From a virus: 21,550 nt of DNA. The notes under the pieces were generated by a model. The model searched no databases. It saw only the letters and a program-made list of their open reading frames with translations, and was not told the origin of the DNA. Shown piece by piece: positions 15,766 through 21,550 of the stretch (the stretch's first letter is position 1; each line of letters begins with the position of its first letter). The stretch lies in the IMG/VR virus record IMGVR_UViG_3300032118_000067, positions 1 to 21,550 of that record. One strand, written 5' to 3'. Position numbers and translations under genes: made by a program.

Positions 15766-16338
15766 CTAGCACAGTGGATCACGAGCTGGGGGACAGTTTG
15801 GCCCCAAGAAAGGAAACTGCGGGGGACACTGCGGGGAACTGGGTTGCGGTTGCGGAACCATCGGGATGTTGGGGAACACCCTGATCAACCGAGGACGAAA
15901 GTTCATCACTAGAGCGTATTCCGTGAGCGTAGCTCTACCATCCGCCACGCAAACGCGAAAGGCCAAACAGCCCCAAGTGTTCCTCGGGATCTCAATCGTG
16001 TTGTCCTCCCACCCCTGCACAGTGGGCAACGGAACCCCGTACATGGCCGCCACATCGGCCTGCGTGAGCTGCAACGCCTCCCGGAGAAAAGCGAAGCTCT
16101 CCCCACGGATAAGCCCCATTTGAACCAAAGTCGAGGCCGCCCTGAGATTCGCCGCCTTCTGCACCGGGGCCGAAAAGGTCGGCCCCCATTGGTACAAACG
16201 CCCCGGCACCGCCGCCACGAAAATGAGTCCAGTGGACCCCACGGGCATCAACAGGTCGAAAAGCCCGATCTTACCCACTTGCTCGGGGTAGTCATTTTCG
16301 AGTACGACTATGGGGAACTGGTTAAGGTCGTCGGCCAT
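15766..16338 (-). CDS. XRE-like helix-turn-helix protein with Pro/Cys-rich tail
   Basis: Residues about 80-112 form a Cro/C1-type helix-turn-helix: FLREALQLTQADVAAMYGVP followed by LPTVQGWED, with the LTQxxVAxxxGV and TVxxWE positions typical of the family. Residues 1-79 are hydrophobic strands and loops I cannot assign. The last 30 residues are Pro/Gln/Cys-rich (three Cys), unusual for a repressor. The ATG at 16338 has AGGA 7 bases upstream, so I prefer it over GTG at 16362. It diverges from the only plus-strand gene across 47 bases that contain a 10-bp palindrome, so autoregulation and control of the neighbour are plausible. A DNA-binding role is well supported; its targets are inferred. 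Confidence 0.75.
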   Translation of the reverse strand: MADDLNQFPIVVLENDYPEQVGKIGLFDLLMPVGSTGLIFVAAVPGRLYQWGPTFSAPVQKAANLRAASTLVQMGLIRGESFAFLREALQLTQADVAAMYGVPLPTVQGWEDNTIEIPRNTWGCLAFRVCVADGRATLTEYALVMNFRPRLIRVFPNIPMVPQPQPSSPQCPPQFPFLGPNCPPARDPLC

Positions 16339-16385
16339 AGATCGATCCTGAAGGGTGTACACCTTACCAAAGCAACAAAGAATCC
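16339..16385. promoter_or_regulatory. Divergent intergenic region with candidate operator palindrome
   Basis: The spacer between the helix-turn-helix gene and the plus-strand gene holds the perfect 10-bp palindrome ggtgtacacc (16354-16363), which sits in a slightly longer near-symmetric aagggtgtacacctt, and gatcgatc (16340-16347). TGTACA-centred palindromes are common operators of Cro/C1-like proteins. Both genes' promoters must lie here or inside the flanking genes; no clear -10/-35 pair is visible. Confidence 0.5.
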
Positions 16386-17243
16386 ATGGAACTCAACGTA
16401 CGCATCGAAAAGAACCTCCCGACCATCGTACCCGACGCCGTGTCGTTTGAGACAGGCTGTACCAAACAGCAGGCCCAAGACCCTGCCATCGTGGCCTACG
16501 AGCACCACGGGGAGGAGTTCACCACACAAGACCGTGGAGCCCTACCCAGCTTCTACGAAGACCTGTTGCTTGGCCGAGCCATGCCCCTGACGTTCGCCAC
16601 AAAGAGCGTCCAAGACCCCGACACCCTACTCGCCATCGCGTTGTTCCTGCACCGAGACCTAGCGACCCACCCGCACACCGCTGGCTTCGTCTACATAGTG
16701 GACTTCGTACACCGGCTGGGCCTACCCGCGTTAGCCCACATCGAAGAAGACCTGGCCCGGTTTCTAGCTGCACTCAGGGTCTACTTCCCAGATCAAGGGA
16801 TCTCGCAACGCGAACTAAGCCTACGGGTAACCACTGCGGTAGGATGGATCCGGGACTATATCCACGAAGGCCCCATACCTCTCCTCGGTCCCACGCCCCG
16901 TACCGAAGTCCGGATCCTTGACCATGGGACCCAAGGGTTCGTAGTGGCCGAAACCCAAAGCACCCTGTGGGACGGTTGGGTCGAACTATTCCGAACTGGC
17001 TTCCTACGAGGGATCTTGGTTGATCACTCAGCCGGGGACCGAAAAGACTGCTTGATCGCCCGCAAGAGCCTCTACCTGGGCTTCGATCTCCCGATGGCCC
17101 AAAGGCTACTCAACCAAATGGAAACAGCGATGGGCGAGCTACCTGAGTGGACCACGACCCCAGACGGCCTCTGGCTCAAAAGCCCACCCGAGGGGACCCT
17201 ACTCCTACTCCGGGACATCCTGGAAGTTCTGGTTCGCGTCTAA
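16386..17243 (+). CDS. Uncharacterised 285-aa protein, the only plus-strand gene
   Basis: No family is recognised with confidence. The protein is rich in Leu and Pro, without signal peptide or membrane span, and has conserved-looking charged clusters: AYEHHGEEF (H40, H41), a DPDTLLAIALFLHRDL helix (77-92), VDFVHRLG (105-112), HIEEDLARFLAALR and GDRKDCLIARKS near 217-228. Paired His and Asp-rich helices vaguely recall DHH-type phosphoesterases, but the signature DHH motif is absent, so this is a guess only. The opposite strand also has no better frame here. It is divergent from the helix-turn-helix gene and converges on the 43-aa gene with one base between stops. Ribosome site is poor (AAAGAA). 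Its strand and partner suggest a cargo gene acquired with its regulator. Confidence 0.75.
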   Translation: MELNVRIEKNLPTIVPDAVSFETGCTKQQAQDPAIVAYEHHGEEFTTQDRGALPSFYEDLLLGRAMPLTFATKSVQDPDTLLAIALFLHRDLATHPHTAGFVYIVDFVHRLGLPALAHIEEDLARFLAALRVYFPDQGISQRELSLRVTTAVGWIRDYIHEGPIPLLGPTPRTEVRILDHGTQGFVVAETQSTLWDGWVELFRTGFLRGILVDHSAGDRKDCLIARKSLYLGFDLPMAQRLLNQMETAMGELPEWTTTPDGLWLKSPPEGTLLLLRDILEVLVRV

Positions 17244-17244
17244 G

Positions 17245-17376
17245 CTACCGCCTACCATCGAGGTCCACATCTTCCATGAACTCAAAGAGCTTGTGTAACG
17301 CCCGTTCGTACAGCGTCCGAGGGGGGTTCCGCGTGCGATCGTAAACCCAGTGCCACAAGCGATCCCACCTACTCAT
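17245..17376 (-). CDS. Uncharacterised 43-aa basic protein
   Basis: A short frame starts with ATG at 17376, overlapping the stop of the upstream 89-aa gene (ATGA), and ends with TAG at 17245, one base from the stop of the convergent plus-strand gene. The product begins MSRWDRLWHWVYDRTRN, is rich in Trp and Arg, and ends VDLDGRR. The exact fit between two genes and the ATGA overlap are the main evidence that it is real. No function can be stated. Confidence 0.55.
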   Translation of the reverse strand: MSRWDRLWHWVYDRTRNPPRTLYERALHKLFEFMEDVDLDGRR

Positions 17377-17642
17377 AACGCATCTAACTCGATCCGACGC
17401 AGCAACGCAATGTGATCCTGGTAAAGCTCAGTACCCGCCAGAGACGATTCCTCAACCGCCTCACGTATCTCTCGGGCTGCCTTGGATGCACCCCCACGAG
17501 TAGGGTTTAGGTAGTACGCCTGGGCCCAGGGACCCAGGGGCCACACAGAGCATAATGTGTGCAAGAGTTCGTAGTCTTCTGGGCTGGCACGCTCGATAGG
17601 TTCGGGCGCAGATAGCTTCCTCAGGTACCTCAAGAACCGCAT
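17373..17642 (-). CDS. Uncharacterised 89-aa protein
   Basis: No family recognised. It starts MRFLRYLRKLSAPEP, has a hydrophobic Trp/Pro/Tyr-rich centre (SVWPLGPWAQAYYLN) and a charged helical end (AAREIREAVEESSLAG, HIALLRRIELDAL). It begins 25 bases after the nuclease-methyltransferase stop, with no Shine-Dalgarno site, and ends in an ATGA overlap with the 43-aa frame, so the three are likely one transcript. A small partner of the methyltransferase protein is possible but unproven. Confidence 0.6.
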   Translation of the reverse strand: MRFLRYLRKLSAPEPIERASPEDYELLHTLCSVWPLGPWAQAYYLNPTRGGASKAAREIREAVEESSLAGTELYQDHIALLRRIELDAL

Positions 17643-17667
17643 GCAGTTAAGCAGTTCAAAGGAAGGA

Positions 17668-19866
17668 TCAAGGCTTCTGCCAAACCAACAAGGGTTCCCG
17701 CTTCATCCCACGCTTGAAACTACGCACGGGCATGTACACAGGTTCCCTAGGAAGCAAACCCAGGCGCTCTACCAAAGGCTGGACCGCCAGATCCAGCCTC
17801 AAACCACCCACAGGCTTCTGAGGCAGATTGAGGACCAGGAAGCCTCCAGGCTTCAAACGCCGAGAAGCCTGAGCCACAACCGCCCCAAGAAAAGACTCCA
17901 CCCACTGCCCAACAGAAAACCCACGTAACGATGCCTCAAACTTCTTCCCGTATACCTCCAAGTCAAAGTACGGAGGTGAGGTGAACACAAGGTCCAAAGG
18001 TTCCCCCGGATCAAAGGTCTGAGCATCACAACACTCCACACGACACCTTGTGGAACACTCAAGAGCCTCTGCCAACGCTTGGTTCCCCTGAGCCGTCTCG
18101 GGCTCCAAGTCCGTGCCGATGTAACAACCCACCCCCGCAGCCATCGCCCCCAAAAGACGGCCCCCATACCCCGCACAAGGGTCCCAAACCACCCCACCCT
18201 TTGGGCAATAGTTCTCGTACACGTACCTGGCCACAGCAGGCCGAAACACACTGGGGGTCCTAGAAAACATCACCACGGCCTTCAACACCCTCTCCGGGGT
18301 CGTCGGGTGCCCCGAATCCAGTTGAAGACGAATCGCTTTCCGCAAAGAAGAATCGTCGTGCCACATGTCCCAGGCACTCAAACCCTTCTGTCGTTCGGCG
18401 TGGTAGCGGTTGGGGAAGAATGTGCCCGCTGCGTAAGCCCCTGCTGTGCTGTAGGGACGGATCAGTGTCGCATCGTCTAGAAAAACTGCGAGCCGCTGTA
18501 AGCGAGTAAACTCGGCCTTGATCTGCACGGAGGGTTTGAGTTCCGGCCAACCGTGACGACGCACAATTTGGAAGATACCTGTCACAACAGAAGCTTTCTC
18601 ATCTTCTGTCTTATTGGACCACTGGAGATGCGAGCCGCCTAGCAAGTCAACCCAAAAAGAACTGCTGGCAACAGGGTCGGTAAATCGGATGACCCTGTAC
18701 TTGTACCCTAACGCCAAAGCCTTGGCTTCTTTAAGCACATCCAGGTCACGTTGACGTTCAAACTCTTCGATGCAGCCATGCCATAACTCGGAATACTGGT
18801 AGTGCTGTTGCCCGTGAGCCTCAATGATCAAGTTGTGCTCTGGGAAGAAACCGTCGAAGTTAAACCGCCACCCGCTAGTTGGGTTGGTGATACGCGGATC
18901 GGACCACTCCCAAACGTAATCGGACTGAAGGAAGGAGGCCGCTTTATCCAGCACAGTCCTTTGCCACGCCAACTTGTTTCGAGTAGGGAGGTTGTACCGC
19001 CTACAGTAGCTAATCACGGTTGATTCAACATGACCTGACGCAACCGTCACGCTTGACACAATCACTCGACCGTTCTCGTCCGCGTGTTTTAGGAGGTCTT
19101 CTTTTGAGAACAAGTCTCTGAACTGTGCCGCTGCCATGACTTCGGACCGCTTTGTACGTAAGGCGTCAGATCGTATCAGAGCCGTGTACTTAGCTTGGTA
19201 CTCCGTTGAGGTAAGACCATGTAACTTGATATGGTTGCTAAGAGTCTCACCCCTAAACCCACACACGGCACAAACCACGTAGTCCTGACCTTCTTGAAGG
19301 CCAGCCCACTTATCGTCCTCAACCTGCCTTCGCACCCCCTCCAAAGCCTTGATGTGTGGATCGTCCCCAGCACTGACCATGTGGTGGGTGAGAGCCTGGT
19401 ACCCAACAAAGCCAGACCCGCAGACCTGGCACCAATGGTCGGAGCCGCGAGCTACGTCCCGCTCACGGTAATGCTCATCCGTTACCCGTACCTTGCCCTT
19501 CCGACTGAGACCAGCCCTTGTACCGGCGTCGGAATGCAACTTCTTGGAACGAGCATCAAAAGCGTCCTTACCGAAAGCCTGGACCCACTTGGCCCGTAGG
19601 GTGTTAGGGCTCACCCCAATACGGGAAGCAACATCCTTAAAGGCTTCGTTAGAGTGGAAAGGCTCAAGGAGTTCCGACTCAGATGCAGTGGACTGCTTGG
19701 GATCGTTTCTGTCACGGATAGCTTGGAACTGTTCTTCCCCAAGCTTCTCCTTCAAGACCATCCGAATGGTGTTAGGGCTGCCCCCAACCCGCTTGCAAAT
19801 GGCCTTCAAGTGCTCTCCACCAACAAAAGCAGTGACCACAGCCTCTACCCAAGGTCCCTTACGCAT
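17668..19866 (-). CDS. Multidomain Vsr-like nuclease / amino-methyltransferase fusion
   Basis: The 732-aa protein has, in order: two helix-turn-helix-like units (KRVGGSPNTIR at 25-35; SRIGVSPNTLR at 81-91, each followed by an FG-like turn); zinc finger 1 (C146, C149, H161, H162); a Ros/MucR-like finger 2 (C199, C202, H212, H216, then HGLTSTEYQAKY); a Vsr/PD-(D/E)XK-like nuclease at about 330-395 with FDGFF (D338), IIEAHGQQHY (E349, H355), RDLDVLKEA (D374, K379) and RVIRF; and a methyltransferase with DPCAGYGGR (562-570, SAM site), TSPPYF (629-634, amino-MTase catalytic motif) and LKPGGFLVLN (671-680). SPPY enzymes methylate N4-cytosine or N6-adenine. One chain could therefore bind, cut and protect DNA. 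The ATG at 19866 has no clear ribosome site; an in-frame TAG lies four codons upstream. Confidence 0.85.
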   Translation of the reverse strand: MRKGPWVEAVVTAFVGGEHLKAICKRVGGSPNTIRMVLKEKLGEEQFQAIRDRNDPKQSTASESELLEPFHSNEAFKDVASRIGVSPNTLRAKWVQAFGKDAFDARSKKLHSDAGTRAGLSRKGKVRVTDEHYRERDVARGSDHWCQVCGSGFVGYQALTHHMVSAGDDPHIKALEGVRRQVEDDKWAGLQEGQDYVVCAVCGFRGETLSNHIKLHGLTSTEYQAKYTALIRSDALRTKRSEVMAAAQFRDLFSKEDLLKHADENGRVIVSSVTVASGHVESTVISYCRRYNLPTRNKLAWQRTVLDKAASFLQSDYVWEWSDPRITNPTSGWRFNFDGFFPEHNLIIEAHGQQHYQYSELWHGCIEEFERQRDLDVLKEAKALALGYKYRVIRFTDPVASSSFWVDLLGGSHLQWSNKTEDEKASVVTGIFQIVRRHGWPELKPSVQIKAEFTRLQRLAVFLDDATLIRPYSTAGAYAAGTFFPNRYHAERQKGLSAWDMWHDDSSLRKAIRLQLDSGHPTTPERVLKAVVMFSRTPSVFRPAVARYVYENYCPKGGVVWDPCAGYGGRLLGAMAAGVGCYIGTDLEPETAQGNQALAEALECSTRCRVECCDAQTFDPGEPLDLVFTSPPYFDLEVYGKKFEASLRGFSVGQWVESFLGAVVAQASRRLKPGGFLVLNLPQKPVGGLRLDLAVQPLVERLGLLPREPVYMPVRSFKRGMKREPLLVWQKP

Positions 19867-19892
19867 ACCAAAAGGCTAGGCCACAGACGCCC

Positions 19893-19938
19893 AAAAAGCA
19901 AGAGGGTCGGGACCGTGTTATCGGACCAGACCCTCTTG
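19893..19938 (-). terminator. Intrinsic terminator after tail sheath gene
   Basis: On the minus strand CAAGAGGGTC (19938-19929) pairs perfectly with GACCCTCTTG (19908-19899); the 20-base loop can form a small inner CCG/CGG stem. CTTTTT follows (19898-19893). The 10-bp stem plus T-run is a standard Rho-independent terminator, 30 bases after the sheath stop codon. Confidence 0.9.
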
Positions 19939-19968
19939 GACTCGTAAGTAGTTGCTTTTACTTGGGTT

Positions 19969-21550
19969 TTATACCCTAGCCCGAAGGTTGAATGTGAGGA
20001 CGATGTACAAAAGTGGAAAAATAGGGCTGTAGAACATCTCGAAGCGGAGGATTGTAGGGTCCTCGGAGTCGATTTCTGCGGACATCCCCGTGAAGGCCCC
20101 GACGATCTCGGCCTGGACCAAGGACTTGAACAGGGAGGTCATGGAGACCACGACTTCGTTGGTACGGCTCGCAAGGAACTTGGTTCCGATGAAGGAATCC
20201 AGGATTGCCCTGCTCTGCTGTTGCACGAAGTCCGCGATCTGCACCACGGTCGGCAACCTGGTCAGAACCGACGTCATGTTCGTGGTCAGACCCTGGCGGA
20301 TTCGGATGATCGGGTCCAAGTCCTCAAGGATCGTGATACCGGCAACTGCCGTCTGGTTAGCTTCGACCGGATCCATGATTCTGGGGATACGGGTAAAGCC
20401 TTGGATGCGACGACGGGTGTAGGGGGTCGCCACGTCCACAGCGGGGGATACAGCGGAACCGGCCACGGCAGCTCCGAAGAAGCTACCGTCAACCAGGCTC
20501 TCGAACGACTGCCCAAGCGAGTCAGTCAGAGTGATGACTGACGAATCTGGGTACAGGGCCAAGATACGTGAGGAGTTCAACCCTCTGGCCACCGTTTGAG
20601 CGGAAGTCGGAGACGTACCGGACGCAAACCCGATGAACCCAATGCGCTCCGACTGGTTACGGATGTTCGACTGGACTTCGCAGTGTGCTGTCAAGTGCGT
20701 GAAGACCGCTGTTGAGGTGGCGAGCGGGATCAAGATATCCGGCTTGATGTTGCCCGGAAGCGGTGTCGCCAACTCGTCGATAGCCGCGTTGAACGCCTGA
20801 TCCGACGCTTGGTTCGTGTTGGGCACCTTCAAGACTTGCTTGATGATAACCAGCACGGCACCGTTCAAGATGGCCAGGTAAGCGGCCAACGTGACGCGGT
20901 TCTCACTCGAAGTTCGACCGAAGTTCGCTTCGATCGTCTTGAGCTGCTGGTAGATCTTCGGGGAGTAGTCTTGCTTCAGGTAGCGGTAGCTAATGAAGTA
21001 GAAGTCCCCCACCGTCGGCTCAACGCCGCTCGGGTTGTATGTGACGAGCGTGGCGGTGTCATTGACGCCCACGCCCACCGTGTTGGATACGAGAAGCTCT
21101 AGGCCGCCCACCGAGTAGCGCGGTACCGAAGGGGACACGTGGAAGGTCGGTCCGACCTCCATCGTGAAGAACCCGGTCGGGGTGTAGCTGCCTGTGGAGG
21201 CCGGGAGGACCGTGAAGCGGAGGCCCGTACGAGCATCCGTGTACGTCTGCCCTGGGGTACCCGTGCCTGCTGAGCCAAGCGGAGACGTTGAGGTCACCAC
21301 GTAGTTGTTCTGGGCGTCCTCACCAACGTCACCGTCGGTGCCGGGGGTGATGCCCGTACCAGAGGTAACGTTGAATGCTGAGTTTGCAGAGGTCGAGAAC
21401 CCAATCGAGGAGGTGGCGGCACCCACCGACAAGGACTCGAAAGTGATGTAGTCCCTGCCACTGATAGGCGCGACATACGCTACAGCACCGGCCGCAAAGA
21501 GAACCGTGTCCATGAGGACATCGACAACCTCTTGCGCTGTGACCAGAGTC
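19969..21550 (-). CDS. Contractile tail sheath protein (5' end outside window)
   Basis: The frame is open from the right edge (526 residues visible, no start required at 21513), so the N-terminus is cut. The visible N-terminal part is a Gly/Thr/Ser-rich beta domain of variable type. The conserved C-terminal half has the order expected of a sheath: RIGFIGFA, SRILALYPDSSVITLTD, DGSFFGAAVAGSAVSPA, ATPYTRRRIQGFTRI, AVAGITILEDLDPIIRIRQG and a last strand PLLYIVLTFNLRARV. Sheath subunits wrap the tube and contract at infection; the final strand is used for subunit linking in the extended sheath. The gene is followed by a strong terminator, consistent with high, separately controlled expression. Confidence 0.9.
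   Translation of the reverse strand, partial: TLVTAQEVVDVLMDTVLFAAGAVAYVAPISGRDYITFESLSVGAATSSIGFSTSANSAFNVTSGTGITPGTDGDVGEDAQNNYVVTSTSPLGSAGTGTPGQTYTDARTGLRFTVLPASTGSYTPTGFFTMEVGPTFHVSPSVPRYSVGGLELLVSNTVGVGVNDTATLVTYNPSGVEPTVGDFYFISYRYLKQDYSPKIYQQLKTIEANFGRTSSENRVTLAAYLAILNGAVLVIIKQVLKVPNTNQASDQAFNAAIDELATPLPGNIKPDILIPLATSTAVFTHLTAHCEVQSNIRNQSERIGFIGFASGTSPTSAQTVARGLNSSRILALYPDSSVITLTDSLGQSFESLVDGSFFGAAVAGSAVSPAVDVATPYTRRRIQGFTRIPRIMDPVEANQTAVAGITILEDLDPIIRIRQGLTTNMTSVLTRLPTVVQIADFVQQQSRAILDSFIGTKFLASRTNEVVVSMTSLFKSLVQAEIVGAFTGMSAEIDSEDPTILRFEMFYSPIFPLLYIVLTFNLRARV

Noticed and set aside
15732-15782. Upstream ATG (15782) for the helicase
   Set aside because: It would overlap the previous gene by 17 bases and lacks a ribosome site, whereas the ATG at 15731 has GGAG at good spacing.
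1-21550. tRNA, rRNA or insertion-sequence genes
   Set aside because: No cloverleaf-like pattern, rRNA core string, transposase motif or terminal inverted repeats were seen while reading both strands; a covariance-model search would settle tRNAs.

Overview
The window is part of the genome of a tailed double-stranded DNA phage (or a prophage of one) with a contractile, myovirus-type tail. It holds a tail sheath, a tail tube, a long tape measure, a baseplate hub protein and a tail-associated peptidase, packed with overlaps of 1-4 bases or gaps mostly below 200 bases. No host housekeeping gene, rRNA, tRNA or portal/capsid gene is visible. I cannot name the host.

Nearly everything is on the minus strand, so transcription reads right to left. 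At the right edge is the tail sheath (its N-terminus lies outside the window), closed by a strong intrinsic terminator. Next comes about 9.6 kb of non-canonical content: a 732-aa protein that joins helix-turn-helix motifs, zinc fingers, a Vsr/PD-(D/E)XK-like nuclease and an amino-methyltransferase; two small unknown genes (89 and 43 aa); the only plus-strand gene (285 aa, unknown), which diverges from an XRE-like helix-turn-helix protein across a 47-bp spacer holding a 10-bp palindrome; a 1154-aa UvrD-like helicase with an extra N-terminal region of about 290 residues; a 132-aa unknown; a four-zinc-knuckle HNH endonuclease; and a 187-aa unknown.

The tail programme then resumes: tail tube, a 196-bp leader with palindromes, two tandem proteins that look like divergent tail-assembly-chaperone paralogues, a 1150-aa tape measure, two proteins sharing a baseplate-type domain (the second fused to an M15 peptidase), and a gpD/gp27-like hub protein running off the left edge.

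The tail genes would jointly build sheath, tube, tape and hub, with the M15 enzyme opening peptidoglycan at infection. The genes between sheath and tube look like DNA-targeting or regulatory cargo. Sheath and tube are normally adjacent, so this interval is the most interesting part of the window, and within it the nuclease-methyltransferase fusion and the divergent regulator pair stand out.
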